Under the pieces are notes generated by a model. That model saw only the letters and a list, made by a program, of their open reading frames with translations, was not told the origin of the DNA and ran no database searches. From assembly GCF_900106045.1 (NCBI RefSeq), contig NZ_LT629802.1, forward strand, positions 1,302,001 to 1,366,000: DNA of 64,000 nucleotides, in the 5' to 3' direction. The DNA is from Pseudomonas mucidolens. GTDB taxonomy: Bacteria > Pseudomonadota > Gammaproteobacteria > Pseudomonadales > Pseudomonadaceae. Below are positions 30,918 to 40,625 of this stretch, piece after piece (within the stretch, counting starts at the first letter, position 1; each line of letters opens with the position of its first letter). Made by a program: the position numbers and the translations under genes.

Positions 30918-32072
30918 ATGTTGTTGCCCATCCTGCTGCTGTCGGCAGCCGGTTTTACCGTATTGACCACCGAGTTCGTGATTGTCGGCCTATTGCCCTC
31001 TATCGCCCGCGACCTTGGCATCAGCGTGTCCCAAGCCGGTCTGCTGGTGACCTTGTTCGCTTTCACCGTGGCCGCATTCGGCCCGTTCCTCACCGCGTAC
31101 TTCGCGCGTTTTGAGCGCAAGCGGCTGTTTATCAGTATTTTGCTGATGTTCGGGGTGGCCAATACCCTGGCGGCCCTGGCGCCGAACATCTGGGTCATGT
31201 CCCTGGCCCGCTTGATCCCGGCCCTTGGCTTGCCGGTGTTCTGGGCGCTGGCCAGTGAAACGGCGGTGGACATTGTCGGGCCGGAATACGCCGGGCGGGC
31301 GATTGCCAAGATCGGTTTCGGGATTGTCTGTGCCACGGTATTCGGCATCCCGGTCGGCACCTTGATCTCCGACGTGTTCGGCTGGCGCACGGCCTTTGGC
31401 ATTTTGGCAGTGGTGGCGGTGCTCAAGGCGTTGCTGCTGTTGGTTTATCTGCCGTCGACAAAGGTGAAGAAGGACGAAGTGACGCTACGCTCGCAGTTCA
31501 AGATCCTGCGCAACCCGGTGATGCAGGGGCATGTGCTGCTGTCGATCCTGGTGTTCAGCGGCATGTTCACTGCGTATACCTACCTGGCGGATATCCTCGA
31601 GCGCTTGGCCGGTTTCGATGGCACGCTGGTGGGCTGGTGCCTGATGGGCTTCGGCGCGGTCGGTCTGCTCGGCAACTCGCTGGGCGGGCGCGCGGTGGAT
31701 CGTCACCCGCTGATCGCCTCCATGGTGTTCTGCGGTTTGATGATCACCGGGATGCTGGCGTTGGTCCCGGCGATCCACTCCACCCTCGGCCTCGCGGCCG
31801 CCATGGGGATCTGGGGCGTGACCCAGGCGGCACTGTTTCTGGTCAGTCATGTGCGGCTGATGAAAGCCGCCCCACATGCGCCGGCATTTGCCGCATCGCT
31901 GAACATTGCCGGCGCCAACCTGGGCATTGGCCTGGGGGCAATGGTCGGTGGGCGGGTGATCGATACGCTGGGGCTGGGCAGCCTGGGGTTTGCCGCCTCC
32001 GGTTTCATCCTGCTGTCGATTCTCCTGGCGCTGTGGCTGATGAGCGCCAAGCCCCGCGAGGTGTGCGCTTGA
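30918..32072 (+). CDS. MFS transporter (AraJ/PbuE-like drug:H+ antiporter)
   Basis: A 384-residue transporter with 12 predicted spans. It starts TVLTTEFVIVGLLPSIARDL, a signature of the DHA1 branch with arabinose, purine or drug efflux members. TAYFARFERKRLFI is the loop 2-3 motif and GNSLGGRAVDRHP the mirrored one between spans 8 and 9. GGAG precedes the ATG. A 12-bp leader stem (30868-30895) precedes it. It lies tail to tail with nhaR, three bases apart. The substrate is unknown. Confidence 0.85.
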   Translation: MLLPILLLSAAGFTVLTTEFVIVGLLPSIARDLGISVSQAGLLVTLFAFTVAAFGPFLTAYFARFERKRLFISILLMFGVANTLAALAPNIWVMSLARLIPALGLPVFWALASETAVDIVGPEYAGRAIAKIGFGIVCATVFGIPVGTLISDVFGWRTAFGILAVVAVLKALLLLVYLPSTKVKKDEVTLRSQFKILRNPVMQGHVLLSILVFSGMFTAYTYLADILERLAGFDGTLVGWCLMGFGAVGLLGNSLGGRAVDRHPLIASMVFCGLMITGMLALVPAIHSTLGLAAAMGIWGVTQAALFLVSHVRLMKAAPHAPAFAASLNIAGANLGIGLGAMVGGRVIDTLGLGSLGFAASGFILLSILLALWLMSAKPREVCA

Positions 32073-32075
32073 ATT

Positions 32076-32981
32076 TCAGCCGGGCAGGGCGGTAAACAGT
32101 TCTCGTCGGGCACCTTCGGTAATCGCCATGATGCCGGGGTGCTTGACCTTGCGCTCCACCGATATGGCGTAGAACGATTCAGTCACCGCGTCCGTCTGGC
32201 CGAGCAGTATGACGCCATACTGCCGCTCTACCTCATCGGCAATCACGCTGGGCGCAATAAAAATCCCGCTGCCGGATTGGCCGAAGGCCTGCATCAAGGC
32301 GCTGTCGTCGAACTCGCCGATGATCTTCGGTTGGATCTGTTGTTCGGCGAACCAACGCTGCAAACGGCTGCGTATTACGGTTTCCGCGCCGGGAATCAAC
32401 AACGGTGCGCCCTGCAGGCACTGTGGGAAAGTGCCGCGATGCTGGTCAGCCAATGCTTGGGTGGCGAAAAAACTGATGCCACATTCCCCCAGCTTCTGGC
32501 TGTAGCCCTTGATGTCCAGGTGCGTAGGCATGGGGCTGTCGGAGATCACCAGGTCCAGGCGCTGGATCGCCAGGTCAGCCAATAAACGTTCGAGTTTGTC
32601 TTCGCGGCAGGTGATGCGCAGGGGCTCGCTGAGCTCCATGGTCGGCGCGATCAGCCGATAGACGATGGACTTGGGTACTACATCCGCTACCCCCACCCGG
32701 AACAGGATCTGCTGTTCATCCGGCTGCGCGCGCAACAACGCCTCCAATTCATTGCCTGTCTGAAACATCTGCTCGGCGTAGGGCAGGGCCCGTCGCCCGG
32801 CTTCGGTCAGTTCCAACTGACGGCCGACCCGTTGAAACAGCGCGACACCGAAGGTTTGTTCCAGCAGGCTGATTTGTCCGCTAATGGTCTGGGGCGTGAG
32901 GTTCAGTTGCTCACAGGCGCGCACGATGCTGCCGGTCTTGGCCACGACCCAGAAGTAATGCACTTGTCGGTAATTGAGCAT
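32076..32981 (-). CDS. nhaR: LysR-family regulator NhaR
   Basis: A 301-residue LysR regulator. The N-terminal helix-turn-helix reads LNYRQVHYFWVVAKTGSI then LNLTPQTISGQISLLEQ, the distinctive NhaR form rather than the common LysR form. The effector domain spans about 90-295. NhaR activates Na+/H+ antiporter genes in response to sodium and pH. No nhaA is adjacent, so the targets are elsewhere or are the divergent lipoprotein-TerC genes. An ACTTCG inverted repeat lies in its upstream region. Confidence 0.9.
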   Translation of the reverse strand: MLNYRQVHYFWVVAKTGSIVRACEQLNLTPQTISGQISLLEQTFGVALFQRVGRQLELTEAGRRALPYAEQMFQTGNELEALLRAQPDEQQILFRVGVADVVPKSIVYRLIAPTMELSEPLRITCREDKLERLLADLAIQRLDLVISDSPMPTHLDIKGYSQKLGECGISFFATQALADQHRGTFPQCLQGAPLLIPGAETVIRSRLQRWFAEQQIQPKIIGEFDDSALMQAFGQSGSGIFIAPSVIADEVERQYGVILLGQTDAVTESFYAISVERKVKHPGIMAITEGARRELFTALPG

Positions 32982-32991
32982 GGCGACCTAC

Positions 32992-33010
32992 ACTTCGTAA
33001 AACTCGAAGT
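32992..33010. promoter_or_regulatory. ACTTCG inverted repeat upstream of nhaR
   Basis: ACTTCG (32992-32997) and CGAAGT (33005-33010) are mirrored across TAAAACT, 10-30 bases before the nhaR start. More TACGAA-like half sites follow on the same side. LysR proteins commonly bind such sites in their own promoter. Confidence 0.4.
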
Positions 33011-33072
33011 ATAAGCGAAAAAAATACGAATTTTACTGAAGTGTCTATCTCCTTAGAATGCCTCGCTATCGC

Positions 33073-33091
33073 GGACCCACTGCTTGGGTCC
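33073..33091 (+). other. Leader hairpin of the lipoprotein gene
   Basis: GGACCCA (33073-33079) pairs with TGGGTCC (33085-33091) 25 bases before the ATG at 33116. It lies in the 5' leader and may affect translation or mRNA stability. Confidence 0.35.
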
Positions 33092-33115
33092 AATGGTTCT
33101 AATGAGGAAAGCATC

Positions 33116-33367
33116 ATGAAACTCAACTCTATAGGCGCGGCGTCGTTGCTTGCGCTTTCATTAGTGATGATCAGCGGCTGTGACCAGGCCGAAAAAAGTG
33201 CACAGCAATTGCTGGGCAAAGCCAGCGAATCGGCCAAGCAAGCGATCGACGAGACTCACAAGGCCGCCGAGCAGGCGTTGAGCGAAGCCACTCAAGGTTT
33301 GATCGCACCGAAGGAAGACGAGGAAGAGCAGCGCAACACGCCTGAGACCACCTCGCAAGAAACCTAA
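33116..33367 (+). CDS. Small alanine/glutamate-rich lipoprotein
   Basis: An 83-residue protein with a lipoprotein signal ending VMISGC at Cys22. The mature part is helical and rich in Ala, Glu, Lys and Gln, with SAQQLLGKASESAKQAI and HKAAEQALSEATQ, consistent with an amphipathic envelope helix. Aspartate at +2 (CDQ) would favour retention in the inner membrane in E. coli-like sorting, though that rule is weaker in Pseudomonas. AGGA lies before the ATG. It is followed after 29 bases by the TerC gene. Confidence 0.82.
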   Translation: MKLNSIGAASLLALSLVMISGCDQAEKSAQQLLGKASESAKQAIDETHKAAEQALSEATQGLIAPKEDEEEQRNTPETTSQET

Positions 33368-33396
33368 TTTTTCGAACACCGAGTCAGGACTGACCT

Positions 33397-34146
33397 ATGG
33401 ATTACCTTGTACAACTGGCCGCGAGCCCTACCGCCTGGGTCGCCCTGGCGACTTTGATCGTGATGGAAATCGTGTTGGGGATCGACAACCTGATTTTTAT
33501 CTCGATTCTCACCAACAAACTCCCGGAAAAGCATCGGGCCAAGGCACGCCGTATTGGTATCAGCATGGCGCTGGTCCTGCGCCTGGGCTTGTTGAGCACC
33601 ATCGCGTTTATCGTGCAGTTGACGGCGCCGGTGTTTGAAGTGTTCGGCCAGGCGTTTTCCTGGAAGGACATGATCCTGATCGCTGGCGGCCTGTTCCTGG
33701 TGTGGAAGGCGACGACCGAGATCCATCACAGCATGGACCCGGAGCCTGAGGAGAAGCAAAGCACTGGCAATGTCGTGTCCATCGGCTTTGCAGCTGCTAT
33801 CGGGCAGATCCTGTTGCTCGACCTGGTGTTCTCGATCGACAGCATCATTACGGCTGTCGGCATGACCGAGCACTTGCCAATCATGATCATTGCCGTGGTG
33901 GTCTCGGTCATCGTGATGCTGGTGGCGGCTGAACCGCTGGCCAAGTTCATCAACGACAACCCGACAGTGGTGATGCTGGCCCTAGGCTTCTTGATCATGA
34001 TCGGCATGACGCTGATTGCCGAAGGCTTTGGTGCCCATGTGCCTAAAGGCTATGTGTATGCGGCCATGACGTTCTCGGCAGCGATCGAATGCCTGAACAT
34101 TGCACGGCGCAACCGTCATAAGCGACTGCTCGCCGCCAGGCAGTAA
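33397..34146 (+). CDS. TerC family integral membrane protein
   Basis: A 249-residue, seven-span TerC/YoaE protein. Conserved acidic motifs [15 protein letters not shown] and [17 protein letters not shown] hold the likely metal-binding aspartates and lie in early and middle spans; [22 protein letters not shown] follows. TerC proteins are associated with tellurite resistance and with manganese or metal homeostasis during protein secretion. It lies 29 bases after the lipoprotein gene, probably co-transcribed, and ends with a strong terminator. Confidence 0.9.
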   Translation: MDYLVQLAASPTAWVALATLIVMEIVLGIDNLIFISILTNKLPEKHRAKARRIGISMALVLRLGLLSTIAFIVQLTAPVFEVFGQAFSWKDMILIAGGLFLVWKATTEIHHSMDPEPEEKQSTGNVVSIGFAAAIGQILLLDLVFSIDSIITAVGMTEHLPIMIIAVVVSVIVMLVAAEPLAKFINDNPTVVMLALGFLIMIGMTLIAEGFGAHVPKGYVYAAMTFSAAIECLNIARRNRHKRLLAARQ

Positions 34147-34158
34147 CCGCTGAACCCC

Positions 34159-34195
34159 AAAGGCCGGCCGCGCTCAATAGCCCGGCCGGCCTTTT
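34159..34195 (+). terminator. Intrinsic terminator after the TerC gene
   Basis: AAAGGCCGGCCG (34159-34170) pairs with CGGCCGGCCTTT (34183-34194), with TTTT at 34192-34195, 12 bases after the stop. Confidence 0.9.
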
Positions 34196-34238
34196 GCTGT
34201 CTGTTAGAATCCACAGACTTGATAGCCTGAGGTCCCCC

Positions 34239-35273
34239 ATGAACGAGCAGATTCGCCTTACCCAGTACAGTCACGGCGCGGGTTGTGGTTGCAAGATCTC
34301 GCCCAAGGTCCTGGAAGTAATCCTCGCCGGCAGCGGTGCGCAGAACCTGGATCCCAAACTCTGGGTCGGCAATGCCTCGCGCGATGATGCGGCGGTGTAT
34401 GCCATCGACGAAGAACGTGGCGTGGTCTCCACCACTGACTTTTTCATGCCGATCGTCGATGACCCTTTCGACTTCGGCCGTATTGCCGCGACCAACGCCA
34501 TCAGTGATATCTACGCCATGGGTGGCACCCCGTTGATGGCCATCGCCATTCTCGGCTGGCCAGTCAATGTGCTGGCCCCGGAAATTGCCCGCGAAGTGAT
34601 TCGCGGTGGCCGTTCGGTGTGCGACGCCGCTGGCATTCCCCTGGCCGGTGGCCATTCCATCGACGCGCCGGAACCGATCTTTGGCCTGGCCGTTACCGGG
34701 CTGGTGGACAAGCGCCATATGAAGCGCAACGACACGGCCAGCGCCGGCTGCCGTTTATACCTGAGCAAACCCTTGGGCATCGGCATCCTGACCACCGCGG
34801 AAAAGCAGGGTAAGTTGCGTGACACCGATATCGGATTGGCGCGGGACTGGATGTGTACCCTCAACACACCGGGTAGCCGTTTCGGCAAGCTGGCCGGCGT
34901 CACCGCAATGACCGATGTGACCGGTTTCGGTTTGCTGGGGCATCTGGTAGAGATGGCTGACGGCAGCGGTTTGACCGCACACATCGAATACGACAAGGTC
35001 CCACGCTTGCCAGGCGTCGAGTATTACCTGGATCAAGGCTGCGTACCCGGCGGCACGCTGCGCAACTTCGACAGCTATGCCAACCGTCTGGGGCGTATCA
35101 ACGAACTGCACAAACGTGTGCTGTGTGATCCGCAAACCAGCGGCGGCCTGTTGGTGGCGGTCACCCCGGAGGGTGAAGCCGAATTCCTCGGCGTGGCGGC
35201 CGAACTGGGGCTGAACCTGACACCCATCGGACAATTGGTGGAGCGACAGAGCAACGCGGTAGAGGTGTCTTGA
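34239..35273 (+). CDS. selD: Selenophosphate synthetase
   Basis: A 344-residue SelD that makes selenophosphate from selenide and ATP. The active-site [10 protein letters not shown] contains Cys16, equivalent to E. coli Cys17 (or selenocysteine in other species), and Lys19. [20 protein letters not shown] and [18 protein letters not shown] are hallmark ATP and metal-binding stretches. The ATG at 34239 follows TGAGG and gives a length near the E. coli protein. The stop overlaps the start of mnmH by one base, so the two are translationally coupled; their common use is selenouridine in tRNA. Confidence 0.95.
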   Translation: MNEQIRLTQYSHGAGCGCKISPKVLEVILAGSGAQNLDPKLWVGNASRDDAAVYAIDEERGVVSTTDFFMPIVDDPFDFGRIAATNAISDIYAMGGTPLMAIAILGWPVNVLAPEIAREVIRGGRSVCDAAGIPLAGGHSIDAPEPIFGLAVTGLVDKRHMKRNDTASAGCRLYLSKPLGIGILTTAEKQGKLRDTDIGLARDWMCTLNTPGSRFGKLAGVTAMTDVTGFGLLGHLVEMADGSGLTAHIEYDKVPRLPGVEYYLDQGCVPGGTLRNFDSYANRLGRINELHKRVLCDPQTSGGLLVAVTPEGEAEFLGVAAELGLNLTPIGQLVERQSNAVEVS

Positions 35274-36379
35274 TGTCCGTCGATATCACCGATTACCGCG
35301 ATATTTTTCTCAACGACCGGCCAATGATGGATACCCGCGCACCGGTTGAATTCGTCAAGGGCGCGTTCCCGGGCGTGGTCAACTTGCCCTTGATGACCGA
35401 TGACGAACGCCAGCGAGTCGGCACGTGCTACAAGCAGCAAGGGCAGCAGGCGGCGATTGTGCTGGGGCACGAGTTGGTGTCCGGGGCGGTCAAGGCCGAG
35501 CGCGTCGAGCAATGGGCGCGGTTTGCCCGCGCCAACCCGGACGGTTACCTGTACTGCTTTCGCGGCGGCCTGCGTTCGCAGATCGTCCAGCAGTGGTTGC
35601 GCGAGGCGGGCGTCGACTACCCGCGGGTGGGCGGTGGTTACAAAGCCATGCGGAGTTTTTTGCTCGACACCCTTGAGCAGGCTGCGGACGAATGTGACTT
35701 TGTTTTGCTGGGCGGCATGACCGGCACCGGCAAGACCGAAGTGCTCGGCCAATTGCGCAATGCCCTGGACCTGGAAGGGCACGCGAATCACCGGGGTTCC
35801 AGTTTCGGCAAACGGGCCACCGGGCAACCGTCGAATATCGATTTTGAGAATCGCCTGGCAGTCGACGTGCTGAAAAAGCGCACGGTCGATATTGAGCAGT
35901 TTGTGCTGGAGGACGAGAGCCGCATGATCGGCAGTTGTGCTTTGCCGCTGGCGTTGCACAAGGCTATGCAGACGATGCCGATGGTGTGGCTGGAAGACAG
36001 CATCGCCGGTCGGGTCGAGCGAATCCTGCGCGATTATGTGGTCGACCTGTGCGCCGAATTCGTCGAGGTGTTTGGTGACGAGGGCCAAGGGTTGTTTGCC
36101 GAGCGCCTGACCCAAAGCCTGGGCAATATCCATAAACGCCTGGGCGGCGAGCGTTTCCAGCGTTTGCAGATCCTGTTGCAGGAGGCCCTGCAAGAGCAGG
36201 CCCGCACGGGTTCAGTGGACCTGCACCGAAGTTGGATAGAAGGCTTGCTGCGCGAATATTACGACCCGATGTACGCCTTCCAGCGCGAGAAGAAAGGTGC
36301 ACGGATCGAGTTCGCCGGGGAGCAGGGCGCGGTATTGGAGTACTTGCGTGAGCGAGATGTGCGGCGGGGCGCAGGTTGA
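35273..36379 (+). CDS. mnmH: tRNA 2-selenouridine synthase
   Basis: A 368-residue MnmH (SelU/YbbB). The rhodanese domain comes first (residues 1-125), with the catalytic Cys95 in YCFRGGLRS, then a P-loop domain with [13 protein letters not shown] (147-159). It converts 2-thiouridine to 2-selenouridine at tRNA position 34 through a geranylated intermediate, using selenophosphate from SelD. A TTG one codon earlier would also be possible, but the ATG at 35273 is the better start. selD is directly upstream. Confidence 0.94.
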   Translation: MSVDITDYRDIFLNDRPMMDTRAPVEFVKGAFPGVVNLPLMTDDERQRVGTCYKQQGQQAAIVLGHELVSGAVKAERVEQWARFARANPDGYLYCFRGGLRSQIVQQWLREAGVDYPRVGGGYKAMRSFLLDTLEQAADECDFVLLGGMTGTGKTEVLGQLRNALDLEGHANHRGSSFGKRATGQPSNIDFENRLAVDVLKKRTVDIEQFVLEDESRMIGSCALPLALHKAMQTMPMVWLEDSIAGRVERILRDYVVDLCAEFVEVFGDEGQGLFAERLTQSLGNIHKRLGGERFQRLQILLQEALQEQARTGSVDLHRSWIEGLLREYYDPMYAFQREKKGARIEFAGEQGAVLEYLRERDVRRGAG

Positions 36380-36440
36380 TCGCATCGTCGCGGATGCCCC
36401 CAACCCAACCCTCGCGGCATATCTCAACAGCATCGGATAA

Positions 36441-37496
36441 CTAGAGAATCACCACCGCCACCAACCCACACACTACACCCATCAGCATGGTCAGCCCGGC
36501 CACGGTCACCAGCACGCGTGCGTCGAAATCCCTGCGCAGCATCAACAGCGACGGCAGGCTCACGCTGGGCAGGGTCATCAACAGCGCCACGGCCGGCCCG
36601 GTGCCAAGACCGAGCGTCATCATGGTTTGCACGATAGGAATTTCCGCCGCCGTGGGAATCACAAACAGCGTGCCGACCACCGCCAGCGGCACCAGCCACA
36701 CCAGGCTGTCGGCCATCGCGCCGTCCACGTGGGGAAACAACCACACCCGCGCCGCGCCCAGTAGCAGCACCGCCAGGATGTAGACCGGGATGGTGCTCCA
36801 GAACAACTGCCACAAGGTGTGCAGCCAACGACTCAGGAACGGCTGGGTTTCGGTGGTGCTGACATCGGCCACGGCCTCCAGTGCTACCTGCGGCACCTGT
36901 TCAGGACGGGCGATGCGTTGGGCGATCAACGCGACACCGACCACCAACACCAGCCCGGCCACCAGCCGCAGCGCGGCAAAATCCCACCCGAGGACAAAGC
37001 CCATGAATACCAGAGTGGCCGGGTTGAGCACCGGGTTGGCCATCCAGAACGCCAACGCCGCTCCCACCGATACCTGCTGGCGTCGCATGCCCGCGGCCAC
37101 TGGCGCGGCGCAGCAACTGCACATCATGCCCGGCAGGGCGAACAGGCTGCCGCGTAAGGTGGAGCCGAGCCCGGCGCGTCCGAACAGACGCAACAGCCAG
37201 TCCCGTGGGATCAGCACTTGCAGCAGCGAGCCGAGCAGCACCGCCAATACGGCAGCTTTCCAGATCGCTAGGAAATACACCTTGGAATAGGCCAGGGCAG
37301 CCGCCAGCGGAGTCGTGTGCTGGTCGTCGAGAATGGAGGCGCCGATACTGTGGCTGTCCGCCGCCACGAAGGACTTGAGGTAGTAGGGTGACCATTTCAC
37401 GTAATAGAGGCCGATACAGGCCACCAGGAGAAACAGCGCCGGTTTCCACCAGAAAGACCAGCCGCGTGCGGGGCTGGCGGAGGTGAGGTTGGACAT
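36441..37496 (-). CDS. YraQ-family permease (DUF318)
   Basis: A 351-residue membrane protein with about eight spans. The cysteine-rich motif GMMCSCCAAPVAAGMRR and FWMANPVLNPATLVFMGFV are diagnostic of the YraQ/DUF318 permease group, which has been linked to divalent metal or arsenical export. The start at 37496 is favoured because the longer frame adds a hydrophilic tail that is not conserved. It lies convergent with mnmH; an adjacent histidine phosphatase gene is 98 bases upstream on the same strand. The substrate is unknown. Confidence 0.82.
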   Translation of the reverse strand: MSNLTSASPARGWSFWWKPALFLLVACIGLYYVKWSPYYLKSFVAADSHSIGASILDDQHTTPLAAALAYSKVYFLAIWKAAVLAVLLGSLLQVLIPRDWLLRLFGRAGLGSTLRGSLFALPGMMCSCCAAPVAAGMRRQQVSVGAALAFWMANPVLNPATLVFMGFVLGWDFAALRLVAGLVLVVGVALIAQRIARPEQVPQVALEAVADVSTTETQPFLSRWLHTLWQLFWSTIPVYILAVLLLGAARVWLFPHVDGAMADSLVWLVPLAVVGTLFVIPTAAEIPIVQTMMTLGLGTGPAVALLMTLPSVSLPSLLMLRRDFDARVLVTVAGLTMLMGVVCGLVAVVIL

Positions 37497-37594
37497 AGGG
37501 GATGATCCGCAGGTAAGTCGATAGCGGCACATCATACGCGCAGGCAAGACGATTCGCCTGGGAAGCTCGGCTGCTGCTCCCTCAGACGGTCCGG

Positions 37595-38287
37595 TCAGCC
37601 GGCATGCGTTGCATCCGGGCACGTGTGCAGGCCGTTATCCAGGCCCTGCTTGTAGTTGCGGCTGAGCAGGCTGGCCTTGCCGTTGTGCCATGTCAGGGTC
37701 AGCACGTAGAGCGTGTCGAAGTCAGTCCCGGACCAGTCATCGGTAATCGTGCGTTTTTCACCCAGCGCTTCGCTTGCCACCTTGTTGATCAATTCCGGCA
37801 GATAACCGTGGGACCAGGCGGTGTAGATGGTCGAGTTGCGGTATTTGCTACCCACCAACTCATCAGCCAGATCACTGGTGTCATTGGCCGAAAACTCGAT
37901 GTTTACCGGCAACCCGAGTTTGATGGCGCTAGGGCTGATGGTCATCAATGGGCGAATATAACTGTAGGAATTGTCCAGTTCGCCTTCCTCGACATTCCGG
38001 GTCGGATTGGCCGCAAACACAAAATCGGCGGCGCCGAATTTTTCCGGCAACACCGTGGCCAGGTTCATCGCGCGATTGAGGCCCTGGCAGTTGAGCTGGC
38101 CCAGACCTCCGGCAGGTTTCTCGCCGTGGCGCAGGAACACCAGTGTCTGTACGCCATCAACCTGTTGTGCGCGGCTTTCCCGGACTTCCAGGGTCACCAT
38201 CAACGCGCCGCCCACCACCAGAAACGGCAACATAATGTATGAATATCGTTTAAAACGTTTGGCCAGGCTTAGAGACTGTAATTTCAT
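37595..38287 (-). CDS. Histidine phosphatase family protein, membrane-anchored
   Basis: A 230-residue protein with one N-terminal membrane span (about 13-30, IMLPFLVVGGALMVTLEV). The histidine phosphatase signature VFLRHGEKP follows near residue 50, then a second catalytic His in WSHGYLPELI. It appears to be an extracytoplasmic member of the branch-1 superfamily. The start at 38287 was chosen over the longer frame, which adds 35 poorly conserved residues; no clear ribosome site is seen. Family members include phosphoglycerate mutase-like and Ais-like phosphatases; the substrate here is not known. Confidence 0.75.
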   Translation of the reverse strand: MKLQSLSLAKRFKRYSYIMLPFLVVGGALMVTLEVRESRAQQVDGVQTLVFLRHGEKPAGGLGQLNCQGLNRAMNLATVLPEKFGAADFVFAANPTRNVEEGELDNSYSYIRPLMTISPSAIKLGLPVNIEFSANDTSDLADELVGSKYRNSTIYTAWSHGYLPELINKVASEALGEKRTITDDWSGTDFDTLYVLTLTWHNGKASLLSRNYKQGLDNGLHTCPDATHAG

Positions 38288-38593
38288 CAGGGTCAGGTCT
38301 TCAGTGCATCGGATTGAGGCTAACAAGCCCGGCCACAGCGTTGCTTCCAGCATCGCATGACATTCCATGACAATATGGCGGTACGCCTCCATTCAACCGC
38401 TTAAGCGCTTTTTAAGAGTACAACTTCGCCTTTTGGTTCTCTTGTACAGGAGATTAAGCAGCGGATGTTGCGAATTGAAGAACGCAGCAGGTCGCGTGCC
38501 AGATGAATAGGGTTGGATTGTCTGCCTCGGGGCTCGAGGATTGCTAACTTCCTGGCTGACGCTGAATACCACTGATTTTTTGATAGGAATTTC
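38288..38593. other. 306-base gap between divergent genes
   Basis: This gap lies between the histidine phosphatase gene (minus) and the PhzF gene (plus). It contains AT-rich runs near 38400-38450 that could hold promoters. Frames of about 70 codons in it lack ribosome sites. I see no gene. Confidence 0.5.
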
Positions 38594-39436
38594 ATGCCTT
38601 CTTTCGATTTCAAACAACTGGATGTCTTCAGTCACCACGCCATCAAAGGCAATCCACTTGCTGTGGTGCTGGGCGCCGACAGCCTCAGCGACCAGCAAAT
38701 GGCCGACTTCGCCAAATGGACAAACCTCAGCGAAACCACGTTTCTGCTCAAGCCCCGTGATCCGCGTGCCGATTACCGCGTGCGTATTTTCACCACCTTG
38801 AACGAGCTGCCTTTCGCCGGCCATCCCACCCTGGGCAGTTGCCATGCCTGGCTGCAGGCCGGCGGTGTGCCCAAGGGTGAAGAAATCATTCAGGAATGCG
38901 AGATCGGCCTGGTGCGCATTCGCCGCGAAGGTGAGGAACTGGCTTTTGTCGCGCCACCGCTGTTGCGCTCAGGCCCGCTGGAGGCGGATTTGCTGGAACG
39001 TGTGCGCTTGGCGCTGGATCTTGAACCGCACGCCATTCTCCGCAGCCAGTGGGTCGACAATGGCGCGGGCTGGCTGGCGCTGATGTTGGCGGATCGGGAG
39101 ACCGTGCTGGGTCTGCAACCGGACTATTCGCAGCTGTCAGGCTTGGCGGTGGGAGTGATTGCGCCGTGGAACCCGTCTCGGGACGGTGACGAAGCGCAAT
39201 TTGAAGTGCGCGCCTTTGTTGCCGGCGATGGTGCGCCGGAAGACCCGGCGACCGGCAGCCTGAATGCGGGAGTCGCTCAATGGCTGTTGACTGAAGGCCT
39301 GGCGCCAAGCCGTTATATGGTCAGCCAGGGCACGGCCATGGGCCGTGTCGGGCGAATCCGGGTGGTGCAGCAGGGCGATGAAATCTGGATCGGTGGCGCC
39401 GTTACGTTGTGTATCGAAGGGCGCTTGACGCTTTAA
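38594..39436 (+). CDS. PhzF family isomerase/epimerase-like protein
   Basis: A 280-residue PhzF-fold protein, structurally a relative of DapF. It starts FDFKQLDVFSHHAIKGNPLAVV, with catalytic Glu47 in NLSETTF and the conserved AGHPTLG with His77; EDPATGSLNAGVAQWL is the C-terminal signature. PhzF of phenazine biosynthesis isomerises trans-2,3-dihydro-3-hydroxyanthranilate, but no phenazine genes accompany this one, so it is probably a generic family member of unknown substrate. AGGAA precedes the ATG. Confidence 0.88.
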   Translation: MPSFDFKQLDVFSHHAIKGNPLAVVLGADSLSDQQMADFAKWTNLSETTFLLKPRDPRADYRVRIFTTLNELPFAGHPTLGSCHAWLQAGGVPKGEEIIQECEIGLVRIRREGEELAFVAPPLLRSGPLEADLLERVRLALDLEPHAILRSQWVDNGAGWLALMLADRETVLGLQPDYSQLSGLAVGVIAPWNPSRDGDEAQFEVRAFVAGDGAPEDPATGSLNAGVAQWLLTEGLAPSRYMVSQGTAMGRVGRIRVVQQGDEIWIGGAVTLCIEGRLTL

Positions 39437-39594
39437 CGGAGATTGTCGCAAACGCCATTGTTACGTGAATGGAAAAACAGCGTTATGGACGCGGGGTTTG
39501 TGCTCTCGGTCAATCCGGGCATAAGCTTTCGCCCTTACGCTACCGCCCTTGCCAGATGCGCTGGCCTTTCTTGTAGGAAATTGTAGGAAAATTC

Positions 39595-40569
39595 ATGTCC
39601 AGTCAGTTCCCCGAAGCCCGTTCTCGCCGTCTGCGCCGTTCTCCGGAGTTGCGCAGCCTGTTCCAGGAAAGCGAATTCACCCTGAATGATCTGGTATTGC
39701 CGATCTTCGTCGAAGAAGAAATCGATGCGTTCGTGCCCATTACCAGCATGCCGGGCGTGATGCGGATCCCTGAGTCGAAACTGGCCGGTGAAATCGAACG
39801 CTACGCCCGCGCCGGGATCAAGTCGGTGATGACCTTTGGCGTGTCGCACCACCTGGACGCCAGCGGCAGTGACACCTGGAACGAGCGTGGCCTGGTATCG
39901 CGCATGTCCGCCATCTGCAAGGATGCGGTGCCGGAAATGATCGTCATGTCCGACACCTGCTTTTGCGAATACACCGATCATGGACATTGCGGCGTGATGC
40001 ACGGCACTGAAGTCGATAACGACCGCACGCTGGTCAACCTCGGCAAGCAAGCCGTGGCCGCCGCGCGTGCCGGTGCTGACGTGATTGCGCCGTCGGCGGC
40101 AATGGACGGTCAGGTCCAGGCTATTCGCCGGGCGCTGGACGAGGCGGGCTTCACGCATATCCCGATCATGGCGTATTCCACCAAATTCGCCTCGGCCCTC
40201 TACGGTCCGTTCCGCGAGGCCGGCGGCAGTGCGTTGAAGGGCGACCGTAAAAGCTACCAGATGAACCCGATGAACCGCCGCGAAGCCGTGCATGAGTCGC
40301 TGTTGGATGAGCAGGAAGGCGCCGACTCATTGATGGTCAAGCCTGCCGGGGCGTACCTGGACATCATCCGCGATATCCGCGAAGCCTCGCGTCTGCCGGT
40401 GGCGGCATATCAGGTCAGCGGCGAGTACGCGATGATCAAGTTCGGTGCCCAGGCGGGGGCGATTGATGAAGCCCGGGTGGTGCGTGAAAGCCTGGGCTCG
40501 ATCAAGCGGGCGGGCGCGGACCTGATCTTCACCTACTTTGCGATGGACCTGGCGCTGGCCGGGATCTGA
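39595..40569 (+). CDS. hemB: Delta-aminolevulinic acid dehydratase, zinc-cysteine type
   Basis: A 324-residue porphobilinogen synthase joining two 5-aminolevulinate molecules. The Schiff-base lysines are Lys197 ([10 protein letters not shown]) and Lys249 ([11 protein letters not shown]). The metal loop [14 protein letters not shown] carries Cys122, Cys124 and Cys132, the E. coli-like zinc site. By contrast, the main pseudomonad HemB is a magnesium enzyme in which these cysteines are replaced. This is therefore probably a second, zinc-dependent paralogue. It is monocistronic, followed by a hairpin. Confidence 0.92.
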   Translation: MSSQFPEARSRRLRRSPELRSLFQESEFTLNDLVLPIFVEEEIDAFVPITSMPGVMRIPESKLAGEIERYARAGIKSVMTFGVSHHLDASGSDTWNERGLVSRMSAICKDAVPEMIVMSDTCFCEYTDHGHCGVMHGTEVDNDRTLVNLGKQAVAAARAGADVIAPSAAMDGQVQAIRRALDEAGFTHIPIMAYSTKFASALYGPFREAGGSALKGDRKSYQMNPMNRREAVHESLLDEQEGADSLMVKPAGAYLDIIRDIREASRLPVAAYQVSGEYAMIKFGAQAGAIDEARVVRESLGSIKRAGADLIFTYFAMDLALAGI

Positions 40570-40582
40570 ACCAGGTGATTGT

Positions 40583-40613
40583 CTGCAGGAGCGCGTCTAC
40601 CGCGCTCCTGCAG
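40583..40613. terminator. Hairpin between hemB and the convergent LysE gene
   Basis: CTGCAGGAGCGCG (40583-40595) pairs perfectly with CGCGCTCCTGCAG (40601-40613), loop TCTAC. There is no T-run on either side. Confidence 0.6.
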
Positions 40614-40625
40614 CGTGGCGAGGCT

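Noticed and set aside
38594..39436. Phenazine biosynthesis gene phzF
   Set aside because: The fold is PhzF, but no other phenazine genes are near; the family is broad, so the phz assignment is not supported.
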